This document shows, in pieces, positions 21,440 to 29,381 of a DNA stretch of 44,897 nt. The number at the start of each line of letters is the position of its first letter. Position 1 is the stretch's first letter. The DNA comes from a virus: the IMG/VR virus record IMGVR_UViG_3300027748_000001, positions 1-44,897 of that record. The stretch is one strand, 5' to 3'. The translations under genes and the position numbers were made by a program. The notes under the pieces are model-generated. The model was not told the origin of the DNA, made no database searches, and worked only from the letters and a program-made list of their open reading frames with translations.

Positions 21440-22095
21440 ATGAGTTGAAATTGATGGTCACTAATAACTCGATCATGCTTTGAAAAGTTATCTACAGACC
21501 ACATTGGTTGAAGATTACTGAAGTGAAAACATCTCTTCTGGTGATCCGGTTTAGTCAGATCGAAAAGCGAGCACGGAACAATGTGATCCACATTCCATTT
21601 ATCTTTCCCAAGTCCATAATTTTGCCATGACATGTCAGGCTCGAATTTGGATTCGAGATAAATTAAAAAGTCTGATATGGGGCATCCCAAAATATCTGTC
21701 GTTCTCTGAGATTTCTGAACCTTGCCGCGAATGACTTCCCACAACCTTCGCCTTAAATTCCCCAAAATCTTGATATTCGGTTGGTTGTAATAGTCTTTAT
21801 TCCGATGATACCAACGTCTAAATTTGGCTCGTTCAACCTCAGGATTTTTCTCCCACTGCCTTGCTCTTGAAATACGTTGTCTTTTTCTAGTTGCATCAAC
21901 GTCTCGATAGTAATACTCCCTGTGTTGAGCACGTATCTGAGATCGTAACCTTAAATATCTTTTCTGGTGATACTCTCGAATTTGGACTCTATATTTTTCC
22001 CGATATTTCTTCGCCGATAATCTAACTTCATCAGGATGATTCAACTTCCATCGACGTGTTCTATCACGATTACTTTGACGTTGAGTTTCGGTCAT
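21436..22095 (-). CDS. HNH-type endonuclease with basic repeat N-terminus
   Basis: 219 residues from ATG 22095. Residues 5-130 are Arg/Lys/Tyr-rich short repeats (RRWKLNHPDEVRLSAKKYRE style), followed by LGCPISDFLIYLESKFEPDM and the core WNVDHIVPCSLFDL...HFSNLQPMWSVDN. DHIVPCSxFD and NLQPMW are typical of phage HNH enzymes that lack the Cys pairs. Inserted inside the lysis region between ATGA-linked genes. Confidence 0.8.
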   Translation of the reverse strand: MTETQRQSNRDRTRRWKLNHPDEVRLSAKKYREKYRVQIREYHQKRYLRLRSQIRAQHREYYYRDVDATRKRQRISRARQWEKNPEVERAKFRRWYHRNKDYYNQPNIKILGNLRRRLWEVIRGKVQKSQRTTDILGCPISDFLIYLESKFEPDMSWQNYGLGKDKWNVDHIVPCSLFDLTKPDHQKRCFHFSNLQPMWSVDNFSKHDRVISDHQFQLI

Positions 22096-22096
22096 G

Positions 22097-22186
22097 TCAC
22101 GGCCCTCTGAATGCGTAAACAAACACGAACACGTACATCGCGATTGCGCCGAGCACGAATCCAATTATGCCAAAAATCCAGTTCAT
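22097..22186 (-). CDS. 29-residue membrane microprotein
   Basis: MNWIFGIIGFVLGAIAMYVF then VFVYAFRGP: one hydrophobic helix with a basic C-terminus. The ATG overlaps the stop of the 24-codon frame upstream (ATGA) and the TGA is one base before the HNH ATG. Shares its first 15 bases (MNWIF) with that upstream frame. Confidence 0.5.
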   Translation of the reverse strand: MNWIFGIIGFVLGAIAMYVFVFVYAFRGP

Positions 22187-22257
22187 TTCTGTTCGTCTAT
22201 CCAATAAAGAATCAAGCCTGGTATCGACATGATCCATGTTGTAAAAATCCAGTTCAT
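22183..22257 (-). CDS. 24-residue membrane microprotein
   Basis: MNWIFTTWIMSIPGLILYWI then DEQK: one hydrophobic helix. Starts by ATGA overlap with the gene at 22254 and ends by ATGA overlap with the 29-residue frame. The shared ATGAACTGGATTTTT start suggests a tandem duplication that diverged. Confidence 0.45.
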   Translation of the reverse strand: MNWIFTTWIMSIPGLILYWIDEQK

Positions 22258-22922
22258 CGTTTTTGAATCGCGGTCAACGGATGCAGCTCGCAACCATTCC
22301 CTGCCACACCTGTCTGCCCATGTATGAAGTCCAAAAAGAACATGCCCGTAATCGTGACCTCAACCGGCGTCCGTAACCGGCTGAACTTTGCCGTCACCCG
22401 ACCAAAGTTGTCCTCGATGTATTTCCGCACCGTAGCCGATGCCTGAGCCAGTTTCGGATCATCGGTGCAATCCGGCGAGATTGCTTCGGCAATCATGGTC
22501 AGGTTCTTGTTCTTCGGGCTGGCAATAACCAGATGGAAGTCTGAATCAACTTCGCGCTTAAAACCGATCAAAATGGCGTCCACGGTGTAGAACTTCTGTT
22601 CCGCTGGTAAACGCCCCTGAACCTTCTCCAACGCAGCCCTAGGCAACGTAGGCACGGCACGGAGGCTTTCCACGGTCGATTCCTCAATTGATTGCGATCC
22701 GCTGGTGTGCGTCTTGGCTTCCCACCGTTCTTTCCCGCACGGATCGCCAAAGGCTGACCCGGCCAGAATAAGCAGGATCGCCCCGACGATCATTCCTACG
22801 GTCTCAACGTAGAATTTACGTCGGGCTAATCTCCGATTACACTTCCATTGGCGACAAGCATCCGACCATGAGTCAAAGTTGTCGGCATACGAATACGCCG
22901 CTTCATCTTCCAATGGTTCCAT
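22254..22922 (-). CDS. Exported protein with conserved HGQTGVAxNGxELHP domain
   Basis: 222 residues. A basic stretch and hydrophobic helix (FYVETVGMIVGAILLILAGS, about 38-58) form a signal anchor. Then GDPCGKERWEAKTHTSG..., REVDSDFHLVIASPKNKNLT, and near the end VTITGMFFLDFIHGQTGVAG and CELHPLTAIQ. I recognise this domain (GxxRxxVKTxxD, DxHLVI, FFDxxHGQTGxAxNxxELHP) from small secreted bacterial proteins of unknown function. Inside a phage lysis-like cluster it may act in the periplasm or at the cell surface; that is inference. Confidence 0.65.
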   Translation of the reverse strand: MEPLEDEAAYSYADNFDSWSDACRQWKCNRRLARRKFYVETVGMIVGAILLILAGSAFGDPCGKERWEAKTHTSGSQSIEESTVESLRAVPTLPRAALEKVQGRLPAEQKFYTVDAILIGFKREVDSDFHLVIASPKNKNLTMIAEAISPDCTDDPKLAQASATVRKYIEDNFGRVTAKFSRLRTPVEVTITGMFFLDFIHGQTGVAGNGCELHPLTAIQKR

Positions 22923-22927
22923 TCGGT

Positions 22928-23275
22928 TTATTTTGGAGTCGGAGTGCTTGGTAATTGCGCAGAGATACCGTCGATCTTGGTCTGAGCCGCTGTGATTTGA
23001 GCCGATTCAGCGGTCAAATCCAACGGGTTTCCAGCAGCCGAGTTCTTGTCGATAATCGCTTGGACTGCTGTATCAATCGCAGTTACTTGTGCGTCAAGAT
23101 CGGCCAAGAAACTCGTGATCTGTGCATCGAATTGTGCTTGCGTTATTGCCATTTTTTTTATCCTTTCTTCTATTCTGTTTAACTGACTTCGTAATTTTCG
23201 TGTTCCAAGCTCTACAGCCTCGACTGCTGCCCATTTCCATATTTGCAGCGCTTGACTGTTGAGTTCGCCGGACAC
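22928..23275 (-). CDS. Small helical protein, start uncertain
   Basis: 115 residues from GTG 23275, or 74 residues from ATG 23152, which has a strong AAAGGA site seven bases upstream. The upstream extension (QIWKWAAVEAVELGTRKLRS) is protein-like and fills the gap to the previous gene, so both products may exist. The main part is a helical hairpin (QFDAQITSFLADLDAQVTAI), then a Pro/Thr tail. Function unknown. Confidence 0.6.
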   Translation of the reverse strand: MSGELNSQALQIWKWAAVEAVELGTRKLRSQLNRIEERIKKMAITQAQFDAQITSFLADLDAQVTAIDTAVQAIIDKNSAAGNPLDLTAESAQITAAQTKIDGISAQLPSTPTPK

Positions 23276-23277
23276 AG

Positions 23278-23466
23278 TTATTTATCGGGCTGCCACCAGG
23301 GTTGTGATTCCAAATCTTTGATGTGAGCGTCCAGTTGCTTTTCTTGATCCGGCGTCAATTCCCCACTTTGTTTCAGGTTGGTTGTGACCTTCTGAACCAA
23401 GCCGGTGATTTCTGTGGCCGTGCTGATTAGAACTGGCAATAGTTGTAGTATTAGATTGACTGGCAT
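23278..23466 (-). CDS. Small membrane-associated helical protein
   Basis: 62 residues. Hydrophobic N-terminus (NLILQLLPVLISTATEITGL), then a charged helix (SGELTPDQEKQLDAHIKDLE). Family not recognised; its place beside a lipoprotein in the lysis-like cluster suggests an envelope role. Confidence 0.6.
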   Translation of the reverse strand: MPVNLILQLLPVLISTATEITGLVQKVTTNLKQSGELTPDQEKQLDAHIKDLESQPWWQPDK

Positions 23467-23467
23467 A

Positions 23468-23869
23468 TTAGTGTTTGATCTGAGTTAGGTACTGTTGTGA
23501 TTGGGTGATTACTGCTGTGAGAACCGAGAGAGCCGTTTGCAGGTTCACTTTGTTCTCAGCAGTCCGACTGTACTTGTATGTCTGAGTCAAGTTCCGAGCC
23601 GTGGCTATCCATTGTGGAGCGTTCTTGCGAACGTAATTCGCATACTCATGGATTTTAGGCGCGGACTGTTTTAGCTGCGGGTTTTCGTATTCGATCTTGA
23701 GGAATGTGTCGATGATGTCCACAGCGTTAGCTGTAGTTTTCTCGGCATTCACCACTATCGGATCGCCAGTCGTGGTAGCACAGCTTGCAATAAAGAGTGT
23801 GCCGATGTTGGCAGTACTCAGTAACAAGAGCGCAGCCAGAACTGTAGCTGCATTTTTTGGTCTTTTCAT
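23468..23869 (-). CDS. Putative lipoprotein
   Basis: 133 residues. A basic start (MKRPKNAATVLAALLLLSTA) and hydrophobic core end in IASCATTTGDP, a usable lipobox with Cys at about residue 30. The mature part is helical (TTANAVDIIDTFLKIEYENP). It could be an outer-membrane subunit of a spanin-like pair or another envelope factor. ATGA-coupled to the microprotein upstream. Confidence 0.65.
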   Translation of the reverse strand: MKRPKNAATVLAALLLLSTANIGTLFIASCATTTGDPIVVNAEKTTANAVDIIDTFLKIEYENPQLKQSAPKIHEYANYVRKNAPQWIATARNLTQTYKYSRTAENKVNLQTALSVLTAVITQSQQYLTQIKH

Positions 23870-23991
23870 TGTTTTGGAACGAACGTTGAGACTCCGAGTA
23901 GAATGACCGCCGCGCCCAGGAGTCCAGGATAGGCATACGACAGTGCGGCGAGAATAATTGCCGCTATAACTAGGATAAGTTGGATGTTCAT
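23866..23991 (-). CDS. 41-residue membrane microprotein
   Basis: MNIQLILVIAAIILAALSYA then YPGLLGAAVILLGVSTFVPK: two short hydrophobic segments around a YPG turn. ATG lies three bases after the upstream TAA and the TGA overlaps the lipoprotein ATG. Probably an inner-membrane hairpin. Confidence 0.6.
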   Translation of the reverse strand: MNIQLILVIAAIILAALSYAYPGLLGAAVILLGVSTFVPKQ

Positions 23992-23994
23992 AAG

Positions 23995-24318
23995 TTATGG
24001 AGGAGATGAGGTTTTTGTAATTTCAACCAAAGGTGGTTTTAGTTCAGGAGGTACCACAGTTCCGGTTGCACTCTGTTGCACTGTTCCGCCTGTTACATTT
24101 CGATCTTTAACTTGCTTCGCGAATGCAATAAATCCACCTAGAAAAATCCATTCCGAAAGGTTCCATAAAATTCCTTTGGTCGGCTCAGGTATCCACTGAA
24201 TTACCTGCGGTTTGTCATGAATGAAATAAGCTAGGATCGTGATGTATCCGCTAATCGAAGTACGGTAATTAGCTCCGAACACCCAAGCGATAGCTTTTGA
24301 TATGATCCCGTTGTTCAT
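23995..24318 (-). CDS. Holin-like membrane protein
   Basis: 107 residues. One moderately hydrophobic stretch (SGYITILAYFIHD) near the N-terminus and a second (LSEWIFLGGFIAFAKQ) in the middle, ending in a Pro/Thr-rich polar tail. The size and layout fit a phage holin, but several neighbours are equally possible. ATGA overlap with the gene upstream. Confidence 0.55.
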   Translation of the reverse strand: MNNGIISKAIAWVFGANYRTSISGYITILAYFIHDKPQVIQWIPEPTKGILWNLSEWIFLGGFIAFAKQVKDRNVTGGTVQQSATGTVVPPELKPPLVEITKTSSPP

Positions 24319-24596
24319 ATTAGTCTCTTCTTTTTATCCAGTAAAACCAAGATCACTCCGACATCGCACCAAAGAAACAAACCGGCAACGAAAAACATAA
24401 AGAATGTTTCGTATCGCGACACGAACACATGCCAAATCATTGCGGCGCTTAAGGTCGCTGTGATTCCGCAGTGACCGCTTGCTACCATCGCGATGTGCAA
24501 CAAACGCTTGCTCATCACGTATCGGCTAAACACAGCCACGGAGAGTCCACAAAGGAATGCAGCGTTCATAATTAGCACCCAATCAAGTATCGTCAT
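24315..24596 (-). CDS. Three-helix membrane protein, holin candidate
   Basis: 93 residues from ATG 24596 (overlaps the upstream gene by 14 bases). Three hydrophobic helices (WVLIMNAAFLCGLSVAVF; MVASGHCGITATLSAAMIWH; FMFFVAGLFLWCDVGVILVL) and a basic C-terminus (LDKKKRLI) fit a class I holin topology. The endolysin is about 3 kb downstream in the same direction. Confidence 0.6.
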   Translation of the reverse strand: MTILDWVLIMNAAFLCGLSVAVFSRYVMSKRLLHIAMVASGHCGITATLSAAMIWHVFVSRYETFFMFFVAGLFLWCDVGVILVLLDKKKRLI

Positions 24597-24894
24597 TCGA
24601 ATCCGGCTCGATCCCATTCTTGCGTTCTAGTTGACGTAGCCTCCTCCTAATCTCTAGTTCTGTTTGTCTAGCCAGATTAGATTGCTGAAACTCCGATTTT
24701 ACTGTTTTAAGAATCTCATCTTTCACTTCTAGTATGTCAGTTTTTACTTCACTCTTTACTTCTATCAGATTCCCTTTGATTTCTTCTTTCACGCTTTTAA
24801 GAACTAGGTGGACATATCCAGTAACTAGTCCGCCGATAAAAAGTGCGACTGTCACTGCGGTCGATAAAATCTGAGGCCAATTTGTGCTGTTCAT
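24583..24894 (-). CDS. Membrane-anchored coiled-coil protein
   Basis: 103 residues. One N-terminal membrane helix (ILSTAVTVALFIGGLVTGYV) followed by a long charged coiled coil (KEEIKGNLIEVKSEVKTDIL). This layout resembles inner-membrane spanin subunits (i-spanins) or phage sensor proteins. With the lipoprotein at 23468 it could form a two-component spanin, which is untested. Confidence 0.6.
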   Translation of the reverse strand: MNSTNWPQILSTAVTVALFIGGLVTGYVHLVLKSVKEEIKGNLIEVKSEVKTDILEVKDEILKTVKSEFQQSNLARQTELEIRRRLRQLERKNGIEPDSNDDT

Positions 24895-24909
24895 TCACGA
24901 TATTCACCA

Positions 24910-25026
24910 TTACCACAATGAAAGCGTAAATCCCATCAACCCTGTTATTACAACCAACAAAGTCATAATCCAAATGAGACATTTTTCAGTCTTGGAGAAT
25001 TTATATTCGGTCTTAATCATTTTCAT
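24910..25026 (-). CDS. 38-residue membrane microprotein
   Basis: MKMIKTEYKFSKTEKCLIWI then MTLLVVITGLMGFTLSLW: basic start and one transmembrane helix. The ATG is one base after the stop of the endonuclease VII-like gene, so translation is probably coupled. Function unknown. Confidence 0.6.
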   Translation of the reverse strand: MKMIKTEYKFSKTEKCLIWIMTLLVVITGLMGFTLSLW

Positions 25027-25027
25027 T

Positions 25028-25537
25028 TTATCTTATCCTTCTGGCTAGATATTTTATTGCCTTTTCTAGAACCTCCGGCTTGTCTTTAAAAAGTCCAATT
25101 CCCGTATTGCAATAATGGCAAAGAATACCTCGAATATCTCCTGTCGAATGGTCGTGATCGACATGAGTTCTTGAATCCAGATATAATTGTTCCCCGCAAA
25201 TAGCGCACATAGAGTTCTGACGATTCATCAATGCGTGATACTGTTCTGACGAAAGCCCGTGCTTGCTAGTAATATTCCACATTCTAACCTTGTGTTTAAT
25301 TCGACGATGGTATTCTCGCCTTTGTAATTTGTGAGTCTGAAAATATTTACGGTTACATTCCCTTGTCTTTTCTGGATACTTTTTACGCCACTGTCTAGCG
25401 TATTGTGCTGCTCTAGCCTTATATCCTTCTGACTGGCAATATATATTTCGGTAAGATTTTACACGTTCGGGATTTTCACGCTGCCATTTTTTGGTGGCCT
25501 CGCTTGCTCTTTTTTTACGTTCTTCAATTGTAAGCAT
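25028..25537 (-). CDS. Endonuclease VII-like HNH nuclease
   Basis: 169 residues. N-terminal 80 residues are Arg/Lys/Tyr-rich repeats (KKWQRENPERVKSYRNIYCQ). The core MCAICGEQLYLDSRTHVDHD then HSTGDIRGILCHYCNTGIGL has the CxxC, (H)VDHDHxTGxxRGxLCxxCN pattern of recombination endonuclease VII relatives, followed by a helix ALKYLA-like. It may resolve branched DNA or spread as a mobile nuclease. Confidence 0.85.
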   Translation of the reverse strand: MLTIEERKKRASEATKKWQRENPERVKSYRNIYCQSEGYKARAAQYARQWRKKYPEKTRECNRKYFQTHKLQRREYHRRIKHKVRMWNITSKHGLSSEQYHALMNRQNSMCAICGEQLYLDSRTHVDHDHSTGDIRGILCHYCNTGIGLFKDKPEVLEKAIKYLARRIR

Positions 25538-25545
25538 AAACTTTG

Positions 25546-27786
25546 TTAGCGGATGCGTCTCGCTCGAATAGTTCCATAGCTTTTGAGCGAACTCACGGTA
25601 AATGTTCCCTTCGCTACGAGATAAACGGTGGTTGTGCTGGCAATCGAGACCCGCACCGTTGGAACCGCGAAAGTGCAGTCGGCTCCTGCTGTAGGAACCG
25701 CTGCCGGAGTCTCAAAATCGAATAAACTGTCTTGCGCACCAATCGTTGCGCTAGTTGTGCTGATGCTGCCGACCAAGTTTGTGTAGCTTGTGGTTGCTCC
25801 AAAGATGAAATCGACTGCGCCGGTCACATCCCAATCGCCTGCCGTCAGGCTAATTGAGGTCACATTGGCTGCGGTGTTGGTTGTCAACGTGATCGAACTT
25901 CCTGTAGCGAGTGTAGCAGTAACATATTCGCCGGGATTTCCAGCTGTAGCGTTGTCATTTGTTGATGTTCCCTCTGACAACTCAGTAATAAATGAACCGT
26001 CTGTATTTTTGTTAGATGAAAAGGATTTACTAGTAGTTCCTGTAAAGTCATATTGTCTCCCACTCCAGTTATCAAAAGTATTTCCTTGAACTATCAGCCC
26101 AGCAACATTTCTAATCAGTAAAGGAAAACCGCCGGTTAAACTGCCTCTTCCGGTAGTAAGAGAAACAACCGTATTCCCTTGCACTTTGTAATTAGAATTA
26201 GTCGCCCCAGCATCAGAATAAAATCCATTACCTTGCGCTCCACCTTCAGAACGATTCTGTAATTGGAGAAAGTTCCCAATCAACGAAATTCTGTCGTTAA
26301 TCGCTCCGGCACCTTGAGTATATAGCGAACCTGTCGCACATCGGATAGCTGTATTCCCTATGACCTGTAAGTTCTTTTGAGAGCCGGTATCGCAGTAGTT
26401 CATCACCGAAGCGTCTACCGAAGTGTTATAAAGAATTTGGCAGTCTTTAGAATGTCCTATGCCAAAAGCGTAATTGTTGAAACCACTTCCGCCGTGATTG
26501 GTTAAGTCGCCATATCCATCGTTGATTCCTCTCACCACGCTATATTCGATTGATGAATTAGTAACGGGGTGGTTCGCGCTATTTCCTGCCATTGAGAAAC
26601 CATCGCTATAATTGCCGTATGGACTTTCAGCTATACAAAACCTGTAGTGATTATTTGTCCCGTCCAATGTCCCTGCTACCTGACCATTACGAATAAAAAA
26701 CGGGAAACATTCCTGCGAGTTAGCTTTTGACCCAAACGTATTTATGGATCGTACACGCTCCATTGTTATATTCGTTCCACCAAGAATAGCTACAGCCATT
26801 ACTTTAAGATTTTTCTCGCCCGCCAAAGTTACCGACACGCTGCTGGCAGTTATCGTTGCGTTTGCTGACATTACAAGCTGTGAATCGGTAGTGATATTGC
26901 CATCGGTGAACATCGAACCGCTGCCTCCGGTGCACCCAGTAAATGAGCTTGCTGTTTTGCCAGTATAAGTAATGACGTTAAATCGCGTTACCGTGCTCTC
27001 AACCAATATGGTTCCCGTAGCAGCAAAATCGGTTGTGCCGTTCGTGGCCGTATTTACAGTGTAGGTTCCAGACATCGCAACTCCGTCCGAACTAGCTCCT
27101 GTAGTTGTTGCCGGTATCCTGACGACTGTAGTGCTGGCAGGAATCCCACTACCAGAAATTCCTTTGAACAAATCTCCCCAACGAAAACTGGCTGTAGCAG
27201 ATTTTACTGTTGCACTTCCACTTGTAGTAACTCCATCAGCAAAGGTACGTTGTCCATTGGTTGTGTCGGCAACGTTAGGAGCTATGTTAGGTAAATTACA
27301 GTCCACGGTTAGATCGGATATATAAAACCCGTTTACCTGCCCGTTCGAATCACTGTTTATTACGTCCACTTCTCCAGTAACACCACCAAATCCACTGGTG
27401 TCAGCTTGGATTGTTGTCACGTACATTCCAGAGCTAATGATTTTCCATCCACTTAGAACCTTCCATGATTTAGACGGAGCGACAACAGTTTTGAACGTTC
27501 CTGGCCCTAAATGGATGGTTGTATTCGCTGTCAACGAGGCCATTACGGTATCAAATTTAGCTGACGTGCTTCCGTCAAATGGATCTTCTGCCGTGCCAGC
27601 GCATCCTGTCATTCCGTCTGAGCCGCACCCTGTGGGATTGCGGACTGCGATCCAAATTTCTTTGTTGAGACCTCGCGCGGTTGGTGTGCCAAGAAATTGA
27701 CTAATGCCTGTGATAGGAGGCGGAATCGGCTGTGCTAATACCGACACGCTTAACACTAAAGATATAAAAATTATCTTTCTTATCAT
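25546..27786 (-). CDS. Right-handed beta-helix tail protein with signal peptide
   Basis: 746 residues from ATG 27786 (ATGA overlap). MIRKIIFISLVLSVSVLAQ followed by PIPPP is a textbook Sec signal peptide, unusual for a virion protein. Residues 60-170 and 320-600 have repeated short strands and Asn ladders typical of pectate-lyase-like beta-helices (receptor-binding or glycan-cleaving spikes). Residues about 180-260 insert a Gly/Ser/Thr strand module related to one in the gene at 29975. Possible role: depolymerase or adhesin, or an exported protein made during infection. Confidence 0.65.
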   Translation of the reverse strand: MIRKIIFISLVLSVSVLAQPIPPPITGISQFLGTPTARGLNKEIWIAVRNPTGCGSDGMTGCAGTAEDPFDGSTSAKFDTVMASLTANTTIHLGPGTFKTVVAPSKSWKVLSGWKIISSGMYVTTIQADTSGFGGVTGEVDVINSDSNGQVNGFYISDLTVDCNLPNIAPNVADTTNGQRTFADGVTTSGSATVKSATASFRWGDLFKGISGSGIPASTTVVRIPATTTGASSDGVAMSGTYTVNTATNGTTDFAATGTILVESTVTRFNVITYTGKTASSFTGCTGGSGSMFTDGNITTDSQLVMSANATITASSVSVTLAGEKNLKVMAVAILGGTNITMERVRSINTFGSKANSQECFPFFIRNGQVAGTLDGTNNHYRFCIAESPYGNYSDGFSMAGNSANHPVTNSSIEYSVVRGINDGYGDLTNHGGSGFNNYAFGIGHSKDCQILYNTSVDASVMNYCDTGSQKNLQVIGNTAIRCATGSLYTQGAGAINDRISLIGNFLQLQNRSEGGAQGNGFYSDAGATNSNYKVQGNTVVSLTTGRGSLTGGFPLLIRNVAGLIVQGNTFDNWSGRQYDFTGTTSKSFSSNKNTDGSFITELSEGTSTNDNATAGNPGEYVTATLATGSSITLTTNTAANVTSISLTAGDWDVTGAVDFIFGATTSYTNLVGSISTTSATIGAQDSLFDFETPAAVPTAGADCTFAVPTVRVSIASTTTVYLVAKGTFTVSSLKSYGTIRARRIR

Positions 27787-28109
27787 GCCGAAATCACGAT
27801 CCATTTATCACCAGTTGTTCCATTGATATTAACTGAGTTGGATGGAGCAAATCCAGATTGCCATACCTCTGATCCGCCTGGCTTAATTTCAATCGACGGG
27901 AAAGCAGTTGTAGCAGCCGACCCAAGAGCAAACCAGATTGAATTGGCATTTGTTGCTGGCGCAGTGATACGAAGATATGTCCTCGATCCAGCAGCTAACG
28001 CTACAACGTTACTTCCGGCAAGTGTTCCAGAAGCGGTTGTTGTTGTCGCTGCTAAAGTTGAACCGCCAGTTAATGTTACCGGAAGAGGAATTGGTGCTAA
28101 ACGATTCAT
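27783..28109 (-). CDS. Small beta-rich tail/fibre protein
   Basis: 108 residues, Ala/Thr/Ser-rich beta strands (GSRTYLRITAPATNANSIWF; GGSEVWQSGFAPSNSVNING). Typical of phage fibre or decoration domains. ATGA overlap with the beta-helix gene downstream. Confidence 0.65.
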   Translation of the reverse strand: MNRLAPIPLPVTLTGGSTLAATTTTASGTLAGSNVVALAAGSRTYLRITAPATNANSIWFALGSAATTAFPSIEIKPGGSEVWQSGFAPSNSVNINGTTGDKWIVISA

Positions 28110-28111
28110 AG

Positions 28112-28747
28112 TTATTGGACGGACAAAGTTGCTTTTGTATATTGAGCGAAATTACCTGCTGACAAAGACAACGTAGCGGTAGTTACAGATGCCGTAGATT
28201 TCCAAATCCCAGCTATCAATCCTAATGCTGCCGTACTTGAGAGACGGAAACTAAACTGACTCAACACGCTCTGGTAGAATCCTGCGCCAAGTCCGCACAT
28301 GCGCATATCAACTTGAGTCGGATAGTTTGCCGTAGCAGTAGCAGCGTTAAAATACGATACCACCATATTAATCTGGCCTAACGTCGCCGATTGAACTCCG
28401 GTAGCACCTGTTGCATAGAAACTTTCAATATCATAGTTGCCGCCAACATCGTTGTTAAACACGAGTTGTAAAAATGCGGTCTCAGCGGCGGCAGTTCCTC
28501 GTCCACATATTTCTATTCTGGCGTTTGTATATCCAACTGGAAATGTTAATACGATTGACGCTTGCCCTCCGAATGGAACAATAACAGTTTGGACAATCCT
28601 ATGAACTCCTGATCCAACTCCAATTATGTTTGGTACATAAGTGTTGCGAGATATACCACCTTGTTCTATTGGAACCACATCAGTAGCAGCAATAGGTAAT
28701 GCAGCCGAATTAAGTGAACCTCCAAGTTGGCCTATATCTACACTCAT
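28112..28747 (-). CDS. Putative tail/fibre protein
   Basis: 211 residues from ATG 28747, which overlaps the upstream stop as ATGA (a longer frame to 28786 exists but is not needed). Opens MSVDIGQLGGSLNSAALPIA; beta-rich with repeated Ala/Thr/Gly. No enzymatic motif. Context places it among tail accessory proteins. Confidence 0.65.
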   Translation of the reverse strand: MSVDIGQLGGSLNSAALPIAATDVVPIEQGGISRNTYVPNIIGVGSGVHRIVQTVIVPFGGQASIVLTFPVGYTNARIEICGRGTAAAETAFLQLVFNNDVGGNYDIESFYATGATGVQSATLGQINMVVSYFNAATATANYPTQVDMRMCGLGAGFYQSVLSQFSFRLSSTAALGLIAGIWKSTASVTTATLSLSAGNFAQYTKATLSVQ

Positions 28748-29373
28748 ACAAAATACGGTATCTCGGCGTACATATAATCGAACCACGCAGTAGGAGACGT
28801 GCCTGCACCTGAGTTGGAAATTATTCCGTAAGCTGTACCTTGACCTATTAGAATTGCTCCATCAACCAGCTCGCGATTTACGGTACTGAAAGCTGTCGTA
28901 ACTTGATCGGTAGTGATCGCTCCGTGACTAGCAGCAAGTCTGACCTGAACCGCTGTTGTCATTCCTGTAGCTAATTCAAAAGCTTTCAAGCTCCCTCCTA
29001 TATTTCCGGTCAGCATATTGATCGGATTTAAAACTGTTCCACCAGGGGAACCTGTTTGGTTCGGGAATAGCACATGCGTCATATATCCGGCTGCGAATGT
29101 GCCGCTTCCCCAACGAAATGCTGTCGATAAAATGATGCCGAGTTTACCTGAGCTTGGAGGATTCCATATCGCCAATGACGCAGTTGTGGTGAGCGACACG
29201 GTGAGTGCTCTGGCAGCAGTATTTACCGCTGCGAACACGATTCCCTGTCGAACCAAATCGTAGAAATGAGCGTGAGCATCTGCGATTCGTTGTGCCCCAT
29301 CCGGCGTGCCTGTCTTTGGAGCAGTTGTACCAGTCCCGCCGTAAACTGGCCCGACTCGTAATTGGTCTGCCAT
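28744..29373 (-). CDS. Putative tail/fibre protein
   Basis: 209 residues. MADQLRVGPVYGGTGTTAPK, then beta-rich segments such as LTVSLTTTASLAIWNPPSSG. Same composition as its neighbours; probably part of the fibre or baseplate-like assembly. No family recognised. Confidence 0.65.
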   Translation of the reverse strand: MADQLRVGPVYGGTGTTAPKTGTPDGAQRIADAHAHFYDLVRQGIVFAAVNTAARALTVSLTTTASLAIWNPPSSGKLGIILSTAFRWGSGTFAAGYMTHVLFPNQTGSPGGTVLNPINMLTGNIGGSLKAFELATGMTTAVQVRLAASHGAITTDQVTTAFSTVNRELVDGAILIGQGTAYGIISNSGAGTSPTAWFDYMYAEIPYFV

Positions 29374-29381
29374 AATAACCT

